DNA of 64,000 nucleotides, taken from positions 682,001-746,000 of the forward strand of contig NZ_LJJF01000001.1 of the NCBI RefSeq assembly GCF_001625365.1. The letters run 5' to 3'. Made by a program: the position numbers and the translations under genes. Below, in pieces: positions 1-8,006 of the stretch. Position 1 is the first letter of the stretch; each line of letters begins with the position of its first letter. A model generated the notes under the pieces. That model saw only the letters and a list, made by a program, of their open reading frames with translations, was not told where the DNA came from and did no database searches. This DNA comes from Streptomyces sp. MJM8645 (GTDB taxonomy: Bacteria > Actinomycetota > Actinomycetes > Streptomycetales > Streptomycetaceae).

Positions 1-2316
1 TGCGCGCAGCCGGTACTGGAGGTCGTCCGGCGGCGTGAACTCGACGCGGCCCCGGTCCGTGACGGGCTTCCAGCCCATAGCCTTGCGCTCGGCCTGCGGG
101 TAGACCAGGTCCATCGCGGCGTGAAAATACGCCTCGGTATCGGCGAACAGGTGCGGCACGTCCGCCTTGGCCACCGGAGGGATCACCGCAGCGGCCGACG
201 CGGCCGACGGATCGGCGATCAGCGCGTTGACGTTCGCGAGGAGGCCGGCCAGGACGCCGCCCGCCTCCTGCCGGGACTGCTGGAGGGAGCGCTCCGCCGT
301 GCCGCCCTTGATGAGGTCGCGGGTCAGGCGGTCGTCCTCCTTCTTGGCGTCGTACAGGCCGGTGACGGCCTCGGCGCAGCCCTCGCCCGTCTCGATCTCG
401 TGGGCCTGCGCCTCGCGGCGCAGCAGCCGGACACCGACCAGCCGGTCGTCGAGGGTGAGCTGCTCCCCGGTCGTCTCGTCGCGCCGCCACGGAACGTCGG
501 CGGTCAGGGTGATCGCGCGGAACTCCGGGTTCTCGGCCTGGCCGTAGCGGTCGATTCGGCCGTTGCGCTGCTCGATCCGGATCAGCGACCACGGCAGGTC
601 GTAGTGGACGAGGTCGTGGCACTGGTGGTGCAGGTTGACGCCTTCGGAGGCGATGTCGCCGGTGAACAGCAGCCGTACGGGCTCGTCGCGGCGGCCGAAG
701 CGGTCGACGATCTCCCGCTGCTGGTCGTCGTTGGTGGCGTCGCCGTGCATGACCTCGACCGCCCCGCCGTACGCCTTCCAGGGGCGCGCCTTCTCCGCCA
801 GGGCCGGCTTCGCCTTGAAGCCCAGCCGCTCCGGGACGACCTGCGCGAGCCACTCGAGCGTGGCGATCCGCTCCGAGAAGACCACGACCCGGCGTTCGGA
901 GCGCGGGCCGACGCCGAGCTCCTTCAGCGCGTCCACCAGCGCATCCAGCTTGGCGGAGTCCTTGTCCTCGAACTCTGCGACGAGCGCTTCGAGTTCGGCG
1001 AGGGCCCGGTGTTCCGCCGTGAACGCCTCGCGGGCCTTGGGAGCCGCCTCGGCGCGCCGCGGGTGCTCCAGGTAGGCGCGGCGGTTGGCGAGCGACTTGC
1101 GCAGGGCGACGTGAGAGGAGAGGAACGCCTTGAGGAAGCCGTATGCCACCATCGGCTCGGCGCAGACCGAGGAGCGGGCGGGATCACCGGGGGTCCATTC
1201 GGCGGCCAGCTTCTCCAGCACGGCCACCTCCTTCGGCGTGGCCGGGGCCGGGACGGGAAGGGACGGGCCGCGTTCCGCCCACGGTTTGTCCTTCAGGCCG
1301 TCACGCACCTCGCGGTCGGTCTTGGTGCGGCGGATGTAGAGGTGGTCGAGGTCCGCGACCTTGTAGTTCTTGACGTCGGCGATCGCCGCCGGGTCGAGCA
1401 TCCGGATCAGCTCGGCGAAGGACTCGGCCTCGCCGTTGTGCGGGGTCGCCGAGGCCAGGATCAGCGCGTCGGTGTTCTTGGCGAGCCGCTCTGCGAGGCG
1501 GTTGTTCCGGGTGCCCTTGTTGACGAGGTTGTGCGACTCGTCGATGACCACCGCGTCCCATGCGGTCTTCTCCAAGTGGTGCGCGTAGGTAGCCGACTTG
1601 AGCGTGTCGACGGAGACGATCACCCGCTTGAAATGGGCGAAGGGATTGCGCCCGGCGGGGATCTCCTGCTGGATGCGCTGGATGCCGGTGGAGTCCAGTC
1701 GCACCAGCGGCAGGGAGAACCGGGTCCACATCTCGCGCTGGAACTGTTCCAGGACATGGGCCGGCGTGACGACGAGAATGCGCTCGCCCCGGCCCCTCCG
1801 GATCAGCTCCGCCAGGGTGATGCCGATCTCCAGGGTCTTGCCGAGGCCGACCACGTCGGCGATCAGCAGCCGCGGCTGCGGATTGCGCATGGACAGCGCC
1901 CGCTCGGCCGGGCGCAGCTGGTGCTCCTGGCGGTCCATCAGGAACGAGTCGGCCAGGGCGAGCCCGTGCTCGGTCTGCGGGAGCGCGGTCTTGCGGATCA
2001 CCGCCTCCAGATAGAGGCGGGCCTTGGCGTGCTTCGAGGTCTCGTCCTCGACGAGGTCGGTCTTACGCGGGTCGAGCACGTCGATCTGGTCGAGGCCCTG
2101 GTAGAACACGGCGTCCGTACCCCGGACGAACGAGGAGACACCGCTGACCTCGACCATCAGCCCGTCACGGCTCTCGGTGACCGACTTGACCAGCCACTGC
2201 TCGTCCCGGATGCGGACCTGGGCGCCGGGGGCGAAGGTCGGCTTCGCCCCCGCCGGGAAGTGCGAGTCCTCGGCGGTGCCCGCAGCAGAATCGTCGGGCA
2301 GTGGCGCCGTGGTCAC
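1..2316 (-). CDS. SNF2/RapA-like DEAD-box helicase, 3' end outside window
   Basis: This is a superfamily 2 ATP-dependent helicase or translocase; 772 residues are visible and the C terminus lies beyond the left edge. The reading frame is open from a GTG at 2316 down to base 1. Walker A is seen as DVVGLGKT (Lys160), motif II as DESH (residues 259-262), and motif III as SATPHNGE. The helicase C-lobe carries FTGDIASEGVNLHHQC and an RIEQRNGRIDRYGQ motif VI, the arrangement typical of RapA/DrmD-type SNF2 proteins. The N-terminal 100 residues look like a small beta domain. The kinase gene lies 97 bp upstream in the same direction, so the two are probably co-transcribed. SNF2 proteins of this type occur in phage defence systems such as DISARM, but no methylase or other partner is visible, so that role is inference. 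Confidence 0.88.
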   Translation of the reverse strand, partial: MTTAPLPDDSAAGTAEDSHFPAGAKPTFAPGAQVRIRDEQWLVKSVTESRDGLMVEVSGVSSFVRGTDAVFYQGLDQIDVLDPRKTDLVEDETSKHAKARLYLEAVIRKTALPQTEHGLALADSFLMDRQEHQLRPAERALSMRNPQPRLLIADVVGLGKTLEIGITLAELIRRGRGERILVVTPAHVLEQFQREMWTRFSLPLVRLDSTGIQRIQQEIPAGRNPFAHFKRVIVSVDTLKSATYAHHLEKTAWDAVVIDESHNLVNKGTRNNRLAERLAKNTDALILASATPHNGEAESFAELIRMLDPAAIADVKNYKVADLDHLYIRRTKTDREVRDGLKDKPWAERGPSLPVPAPATPKEVAVLEKLAAEWTPGDPARSSVCAEPMVAYGFLKAFLSSHVALRKSLANRRAYLEHPRRAEAAPKAREAFTAEHRALAELEALVAEFEDKDSAKLDALVDALKELGVGPRSERRVVVFSERIATLEWLAQVVPERLGFKAKPALAEKARPWKAYGGAVEVMHGDATNDDQQREIVDRFGRRDEPVRLLFTGDIASEGVNLHHQCHDLVHYDLPWSLIRIEQRNGRIDRYGQAENPEFRAITLTADVPWRRDETTGEQLTLDDRLVGVRLLRREAQAHEIETGEGCAEAVTGLYDAKKEDDRLTRDLIKGGTAERSLQQSRQEAGGVLAGLLANVNALIADPSAASAAAVIPPVAKADVPHLFADTEAYFHAAMDLVYPQAERKAMGWKPVTDRGRVEFTPPDDLQYRLRA

Positions 2317-2413
2317 GTTGTGCTCCTCGATGATGGTGTGCTCGGCCGGTTCAGCGGTGCCGCCGTATCCGTGTCTACTGTCTACCGCAAGCGGTCGGGA
2401 CTGGGCGAGGCGC

Positions 2414-3625
2414 TCAGAGCTTCTGGCGCTCGGACCAGGTCAGCTGACCACGGGCCGCATACCGCTTGCGCAGTTCGTCGGCCACCCGCCGGGACGCGGG
2501 CGGCCGGCCGGGGCGCGCGGCGGGGGGCCGGGGTTCCGTGGGCGGGCCTGCCGGTGCGGGTGTCAGCCCGACAGGGAGGTCACCCGCGGCGGGGCTGCCC
2601 TCCTCGGCGGGCGCGGAGTCGGCCTCGGCCCCGGGCACGGCCTCCGGCTGCTCCCGCAGCAGCTTGTCGAGGGCCTCCAGGCGGTCCAGCATCAGGGCGT
2701 CCGGTTGCGGGAGGGCCACCGGCGCGCCGTCGGCCGGCCTGGTCTGCTGGATCAGCGCGTGGCGGGCTCGAGCCGGGCTGGTGCCCAGTTCCCGCAGCAG
2801 GTCGGCGCAATGCCTGGTCACCTGGTCCAGGGTGGGACGGTCGCCCGGCTCGTACGCGAGCATCGAGGTCAGCAGCGGGGTGAGCTGCTCCGGCAGTCCG
2901 GACAGGTCGGGCCCGACGTCCGGGCTCACCACCTGCACCGCGATCGCCTCCCACCGCACACCGTCGTAGGGTGCGTGGCCCGTGGCGGCGTGCAGGAGGA
3001 CCGTTCCCAGCCCGTACACGTCCGCCGCTCCCGTCACCTCAGTCTCGCCGCGCGCCTGCTCGGGCGGCATGCAGCGGACCGTGCCGAGCACGGTTCCGGG
3101 CTGGCTCATGGAGCCCTTCGACGCCTCCAGGAAGGCGCCGAGGCCGAAGTCGATGATCACCGGGCCGAAGTCGCCCAGGATGACGTTGGACGCCTTGAGG
3201 TCTCGATGGAGCAGACCTGCCCCGTGCACCGCAGCCAGCCCCTCGGCGAGCAGTGCGCCCACACTCGCCACCAGTGGTGCCGGCAGCGGGCCCTGGTCCT
3301 TCACGACCTCGGTGAGCGGGCGGCCAGGAACGTAGTCCATGGCCAGCCACGGCTGCTCGGCGAGCGGATCCGCGTCGAGGAAGCGCGCCACCCGGCCCGT
3401 ACCCGAGATGGTGCGCGCGATCTCCGCCTCCCGCTCGAAGCGGGCCCGGGAATGCGGATCGATCTTGTCGGGCCTGATGACCTTGACCGCGACCGGGTCG
3501 CCCGCGACGGAGTACGCCAGGTACACCGCCCCCATGCCTCCGGTGCCGAGGCACCGCTCGACGGCGTACGGGCCGATCCGCTGCGGCAGGACGGTACCTG
3601 TCACCAGCTTCCCCCCGGGTTCCAC
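2414..3625 (-). CDS. Cytosolic Hanks-type Ser/Thr protein kinase
   Basis: 403 residues. The kinase domain fills about residues 15-275: glycine loop LGTGGMGAVYLA, ATP lysine Lys48 (VAVKV), catalytic loop HRDLKASN (Asp142, Lys144, Asn147), DFG at 159-161, and PPE at 187-189 in place of APE. All catalytic residues are present, so it should be active. The tail of about 130 residues is rich in Pro, Ala and Glu. There is no transmembrane helix and no PASTA or other sensor domain, so it is cytosolic and any signal must come from a partner. It sits just upstream of the helicase gene in the same orientation, suggesting the two work together. The ATG at 3625 is used; a GTG seven codons in is an alternative. 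The substrate is unknown. Confidence 0.9.
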   Translation of the reverse strand: MEPGGKLVTGTVLPQRIGPYAVERCLGTGGMGAVYLAYSVAGDPVAVKVIRPDKIDPHSRARFEREAEIARTISGTGRVARFLDADPLAEQPWLAMDYVPGRPLTEVVKDQGPLPAPLVASVGALLAEGLAAVHGAGLLHRDLKASNVILGDFGPVIIDFGLGAFLEASKGSMSQPGTVLGTVRCMPPEQARGETEVTGAADVYGLGTVLLHAATGHAPYDGVRWEAIAVQVVSPDVGPDLSGLPEQLTPLLTSMLAYEPGDRPTLDQVTRHCADLLRELGTSPARARHALIQQTRPADGAPVALPQPDALMLDRLEALDKLLREQPEAVPGAEADSAPAEEGSPAAGDLPVGLTPAPAGPPTEPRPPAARPGRPPASRRVADELRKRYAARGQLTWSERQKL

Positions 3626-3998
3626 AGTGCCGACACGAACGCGATTGACGTGAGTGTCTCACCCGCTTCAGAAGGCTCTGCCGAGCAGTGTGGACACTGA
3701 CGAATCACCCGCACAGCGTACCGATCGATATCGGCCCGGCAGAAGGTGCCGTCGTTCCGCGGCCCGGAGAACGAGCGGGAGCGGCCGAGACGACAAGCAG
3801 CAGGTCATCGCGACGTGCGTGTCAGCACCTGATCATAGAGCGAAGTACACGGGCGAGGGGGCGGGTCATCGACAGGTCGACGCGCTCGGCCAGCAGTCAA
3901 GTGAGCATCCCTGATCACCGCCATGAAGCTGCTGTCGGCGCCCGAGTAGAGCACCGACTCGCCAACAGCCCCCGCGGGCCGCAGACACCTACCGTCCA
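3626..3998. other. Intergenic region upstream of the kinase gene
   Basis: I see no credible gene here. The short open frames lack ribosome binding sites and recognisable protein sequence. It should hold the promoter of the minus-strand kinase-helicase pair, but I could not pick a convincing -35/-10 pair. Confidence 0.5.
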
Positions 3999-4052
3999 GT
4001 GCGAAGCCTTCGGGTGGACCAGGCAATCACCGTCTACCCGAAGGCTTCGCAC
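3999..4052 (-). terminator. Strong hairpin terminator of argS
   Basis: A perfect 17-bp inverted repeat pairs bases 3999-4015 with 4036-4052 around a 20-nt loop. It lies three bases beyond the argS stop codon on the minus strand. There is no clear U-tract, as is common in Streptomyces terminators. Confidence 0.8.
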
Positions 4053-4055
4053 CGA

Positions 4056-5816
4056 CTACAGCCGCTCGGGGGTCCCGATGCCGAGGAGGTCCATGCCCTG
4101 GCGGAGCGTCTGGCCGGTGAGCCGGCAGAGCAGCAGCCGGGTCTCCATGACCTCGCGGCTGGGGGCCTTGAGGACGGGGCAGTGCTCGTAGAACGTGGTG
4201 TACGCCGCGGCGAGGCTGTGCAGGTAGGCACAGAGGCGGTGGGGTTCGAAGGTCTCGGCGACGAGGTCGATGGTGGCGCCGAATTCGTCGAGGAGGAGTC
4301 CGAGGGCGCGTTCGGCCGTCTCCAGGGCCAGGTCCTGGTGAGCGGTCGGGGTCACGCCGTCTGGGGCCTTGCGCAGGATCGACTGGATACGGGCGTAGGC
4401 GTACTGCAGGTAGGTGCCGGTGTCGCCGTTGAGGGAGACCATGCGGTCGGCGTCGAAGATGTAGTCGCGGGTACGGGAGGTCGACAGGTCTGCGTACTTG
4501 ACCGCGCCGATGCCGACCTGCTTGGCCCGGTCTTCGAGTTCCTCGGTGGCGAGCTGGGGGCTCTTCTCGGCGACAACGGTGCGGGCCCGGTCGACGGCTT
4601 CGTCGAGGAGGTCCATGAGGCGGACCGTCTCGCCGGAGCGGGTCTTGAAGGGCTTGCCGTCCTTGCCGAGGACGGTGCCGAAGCCGAGATGCAGTGCGCG
4701 GACGTTGTCGGGGAGCCAGCCGGCGCGGCGGGCGGTCTCGAAGACCATCTGGAAGTGCAGGGCCTGGCGGCTGTCGACGACGTAGAGGAGCTGGTTGGCG
4801 CAGAGCATGCCGACGCGGTCGCGGATGGCGGCGAGGTCGGTGGTGGCGTAGCCGTAGCCGCCGTCGCTCTTCTGGACGATGAGCGGGGTCGGTTCGCCGT
4901 TGGGGCCCTTGATGTCGTCGAAGAAGACGCACAGGGCTCCATCGGAGCGAATGGCGACGCCGGAGGCTTCGAGGTCGGCGCACACGTCGGCGAGCATCGG
5001 GTTGTAGTAGCTCTCGCCGACTGCGTCCGCGTCTTCGAGGAGGACGCCGAGGCGGGCGTAGACGGCTTCGAAGTAGACCTTCGACTCGTCGACCATGCCC
5101 TGCCAGGACGCGACGGTCTCGGCATGGCCGGCCTGCAGCTCGACGACGCGCCGGCGGGCCCGGTCGGCGAAGTCGGCATCGCTGTCGAACTTCGCGCGCG
5201 ACGCCTTGTAGAGGCGGTTGAGCCGGGACATCGACGGCCCGGAGTCATCCGACTGGATGTCTTCGTCGAGCTCGACGGGGTGCTCGATCAGGTACTGGAT
5301 GAGCATGCCGAACTGGGTGCCCCAGTCCCCGAGGTGGTTGCGCCGGACGACCTTCTCGCCGGTGAACTCGAGTGCGCGCACGAGCGCGTCCCCGATGATC
5401 GTGGAGCGCAGGTGGCCGACGTGCATCTCCTTGGCGATGTTCGGCTGGCTGTAGTCGATCACCGTGACGCCGGCCTCGGCGTTGCTGCCGACACCGAGTC
5501 GGGCGTCGGCCGCGCGGGCGGCCAAGCGCTCGAGGATGGCGGCGTCGGTGACGGTGACGTTGATGAAGCCGGGCCCGGAGACCTCCAGGTTCGCGACCAC
5601 CTGGTCAGAGCTAAGGTTCTCGAGCACACGCGCGGCCACCTCGCGGGGGTTGGCGCGAAGCGGCTTGGCCAGGCTCATGATGCCGTTGGCCTGGAAGTCG
5701 GCGCGGTCACTTCGTCGCAGCTGGGGGTCGCTGTCCGCGGCGTCGGGGAACGCAGTGGAGATCGCCTGTGCGAAACGCTCGCGCAGCGCGTCGGCGATGG
5801 AGAGGACCGTAGGCAT
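4056..5816 (-). CDS. argS: Arginyl-tRNA synthetase (class I)
   Basis: 586 residues, the normal length for bacterial ArgS. The N-terminal additional domain is followed by the class I ATP-binding signature in the context [20 protein letters not shown] (HVGH is the HIGH motif), then [17 protein letters not shown], and the C-terminal DALR anticodon-binding domain ending in [10 protein letters not shown]. It charges tRNA-Arg with arginine. The open frame extends upstream to 6101, but similarity starts at the ATG at 5816 ([15 protein letters not shown]), which I take as the start. It is divergent from an uncharacterised biosynthetic operon starting at 6161 and has its own terminator. Because it borders a biosynthetic cluster, it may be a second copy serving self-resistance or supplying Arg-tRNA. 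Whether the genome has another argS cannot be seen here. Confidence 0.95.
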   Translation of the reverse strand: MPTVLSIADALRERFAQAISTAFPDAADSDPQLRRSDRADFQANGIMSLAKPLRANPREVAARVLENLSSDQVVANLEVSGPGFINVTVTDAAILERLAARAADARLGVGSNAEAGVTVIDYSQPNIAKEMHVGHLRSTIIGDALVRALEFTGEKVVRRNHLGDWGTQFGMLIQYLIEHPVELDEDIQSDDSGPSMSRLNRLYKASRAKFDSDADFADRARRRVVELQAGHAETVASWQGMVDESKVYFEAVYARLGVLLEDADAVGESYYNPMLADVCADLEASGVAIRSDGALCVFFDDIKGPNGEPTPLIVQKSDGGYGYATTDLAAIRDRVGMLCANQLLYVVDSRQALHFQMVFETARRAGWLPDNVRALHLGFGTVLGKDGKPFKTRSGETVRLMDLLDEAVDRARTVVAEKSPQLATEELEDRAKQVGIGAVKYADLSTSRTRDYIFDADRMVSLNGDTGTYLQYAYARIQSILRKAPDGVTPTAHQDLALETAERALGLLLDEFGATIDLVAETFEPHRLCAYLHSLAAAYTTFYEHCPVLKAPSREVMETRLLLCRLTGQTLRQGMDLLGIGTPERL

Positions 5817-6160
5817 AGATCGAAGGACCACTTCTGTGAGAGGGCGGATCCGCGGACGGGACGCGGGAGTCGCACAGCGCGCCGCTCCGTCGAGCGGTCG
5901 GCGCCATCTGCCGAGTATCCCATGCCGCACAGAGCCAACGGCCCGATTATGGTCGTCGCGGAGCGAAGCCTTCACGCTCAAGATCCTTGACCGTGGATCA
6001 TCCTGAGTGATCATCAGCACCAACGGTGGAGCCCTCCACCTCCGAGGAGGCACGCGTTCCGTATCCCCCCTTGAGTCGAATCCGCAAATTCGATCGAACA
6101 CAGCGTGATGGAGCGGCTACGGTGGCAAGCCTGCTGTGCGGCGCTCGGGAGGGAAGTGGG
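5817..6160. promoter_or_regulatory. Divergent promoter region between argS and the biosynthetic operon
   Basis: This 344-bp stretch separates two divergent genes and must carry both promoters. The plus-strand open frame starting at 6026 has no family-like residues before about 6161, so I treat this as non-coding. I looked for a T-box leader before argS (the conserved T-box sequence and an antiterminator) and did not find one. No operator palindrome stood out. Confidence 0.5.
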
Positions 6161-7960
6161 GTGAGCAGGCTGTCTAGGAGTGCGGGTGGTTCGCCGGGCA
6201 TCGCCTCGGCGATCCGGGCGGTGTTCGCCGGTGACGGCGAGGGGCATGCGCTCGACGATCCGGGGTTCGGCGACGTCACCGGTGCAGTGCGGCGGCTGCG
6301 CCACGAAGGGTGGGACCTCGTGGCCAAGCTCCGGTCACGGGCGGCGGCGCACGCGGAACGCGCCCTCGCCTCGGAGGCGGCGCGTCGCCTGGGCGCGCTC
6401 ACAGTGGACGGGTTCGGGCGTATCGACGTGTGCGTTCCCGACCTGATTCCACTCGACGACCGTACGGCCGCTCTGGTGTCGCCCTACCTCGGGATCCCGC
6501 TCTCCGCCTCAACGGATGGTCTGGCCGGCTTGTCGACGGAGGAGATCGAGGATCTACTCCTGGCGGTGCTGGGGCGCGGAGTGGAGGCGTCCGGGTGCAT
6601 TCCGCGGAACATGTTCCGGCAGAGCGACCGGACGGTCCTGATCGACTGGGAAGACGCGCTTCTTGTTCCAGCGGGCACCGCCGCCCCCAACGCCCTGACC
6701 GTCATGAAGTGGGACATCGCGTGGTCCGACCTGACCGGCCGCGATCTCGACCTCAGAAGGCGCATCACGGTGCGGAGCGGCGACGAGCCCCCACTGGACG
6801 ATTTCGAGTCCATACTCGCCGCCTGGCTGCCGGCCGGACTGACCGCACGGGAGGTGCGTCGCCGCGGCATCGAGTTGACGCTCGCGAGCGAACTGCCCGC
6901 CGTGGGGCCGAAGTCCGCGAGTGCCGCCCGCCTGGGTCATCTCGCCGAGGACGTCCTACAGCCCGGCCTCGGTGTCTTCCACACGGTGCTGACCTCACAG
7001 CTACGAGCAGACCAGGGTGAGGACACCTATGCCGATCTCCTTCACCAGCTGGATGTCCTCACCGAATGCACCGTTAGCGGCGGCGGCCGTGGCCTGGAGC
7101 GGTTACGCCGACCGTGGGTTCTCGCCCTGTTCTCCACGGCCGAGCGCCCGTTGGCCGCCGGCCTCCAATCGCTCAAGCATCTGGTCTTACGCCTGGAGGA
7201 GCTGCGGGGCGTTGACGGGTGGGATGCGGCATGTGAGCGCGCCCAGGTCGCCGAGGAAGTCACCGCCCGCATTGCCCGGACTGCTCAAGCCGTCCTGGGG
7301 CTGGAGGGGTTGGAGCTCATCTTGCGCGGCTCGTGCGCGCAAGGAGTCCTCGGACGCGGTAGCGACATCGACTTCGAACTGAGCTCACCCGGCCACCCTC
7401 ACGGGCATTGGGCGCTTGAGGATCTTGTGATCGAGGTGCTCGCCTGCCTGGGTCTTGCGGCCGAGGGCTCCGCCGCCCGGCCGACCGAGCGGGATGTCGT
7501 CAGCGCGGACGGGATGTTGAGCCGCGATCTCCACGAGTGGTTCGAGCTGCGCCGGCCCGGCGTAGACCATCACTCCCCTGGCTGGGTCGCCACCGCCATC
7601 GCCGCCCCGTCGACCACCGTCATCAGTCGGCCGAGCGAGTACGAGCGGCGGGGCCGCGAACTCACCGCCAAGTACCTGTGGTTCGAGTCCCGGGCGTTGC
7701 TGGCCCGGCTCGTGTTCGCCCGCTCCGCAGCTGCGCCGCCTCCGGTGGAGCTGGTCCCCCAGCTGTCGCTCCTGCACGAGCTCGTTCCGAGTGACGAGGC
7801 CGCCACGGTGGAAGCCCTGGTACGCCGAACGTTCGCCCTGCGGGAGGCGGCCGACCACGCGCCGCCGACCACCGGCCCGGACACGGAGGTGGAGCAGCTG
7901 GCCGACCGGCTGGACGTGCTGCGTCGCCGCCTCGATCTACCTGGCCCGCGCAACCTGTAA
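6161..7960 (+). CDS. Degenerate APH-like kinase fused to a GlnD-type nucleotidyltransferase
   Basis: 599 residues from the GTG at 6161, which is preceded by GGAGGGAAG at good spacing. The N-terminal 250 residues have a kinase-like layout: a VAKLR lysine (Lys56), a hinge-like LVSPYLG, then CIPRNMF followed by VLIDWED (Asp162). The usual HxD catalytic aspartate is missing, so this half may be a pseudokinase or binding domain. The C-terminal half has a nucleotidyltransferase signature, GS at 390-391 and DID at 402-404, followed by a helical region as in GlnD or MNT proteins. It would transfer a nucleotide to a hydroxyl or protein; the substrate is unknown. It is the first gene of the operon and contains two TTA codons (residues 315 and 343), so translation may depend on bldA tRNA. 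The role in the pathway is inference. Confidence 0.75.
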   Translation: MSRLSRSAGGSPGIASAIRAVFAGDGEGHALDDPGFGDVTGAVRRLRHEGWDLVAKLRSRAAAHAERALASEAARRLGALTVDGFGRIDVCVPDLIPLDDRTAALVSPYLGIPLSASTDGLAGLSTEEIEDLLLAVLGRGVEASGCIPRNMFRQSDRTVLIDWEDALLVPAGTAAPNALTVMKWDIAWSDLTGRDLDLRRRITVRSGDEPPLDDFESILAAWLPAGLTAREVRRRGIELTLASELPAVGPKSASAARLGHLAEDVLQPGLGVFHTVLTSQLRADQGEDTYADLLHQLDVLTECTVSGGGRGLERLRRPWVLALFSTAERPLAAGLQSLKHLVLRLEELRGVDGWDAACERAQVAEEVTARIARTAQAVLGLEGLELILRGSCAQGVLGRGSDIDFELSSPGHPHGHWALEDLVIEVLACLGLAAEGSAARPTERDVVSADGMLSRDLHEWFELRRPGVDHHSPGWVATAIAAPSTTVISRPSEYERRGRELTAKYLWFESRALLARLVFARSAAAPPPVELVPQLSLLHELVPSDEAATVEALVRRTFALREAADHAPPTTGPDTEVEQLADRLDVLRRRLDLPGPRNL

Positions 7961-8006
7961 TCCCGCTCCGCCCCGATCCGCGCCATCTCAACCCGAGAGG
8001 TCAACC

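Noticed and set aside
121..2883. A 920-codon plus-strand open frame across the helicase and kinase genes
   Set aside because: It is the antisense shadow of two genes with clear family motifs on the minus strand; its own sequence is Arg/Gly/Val/Leu-rich with no domain.
5817..6160. T-box riboswitch ahead of argS
   Set aside because: No conserved T-box sequence or antiterminator fold was found in either orientation.
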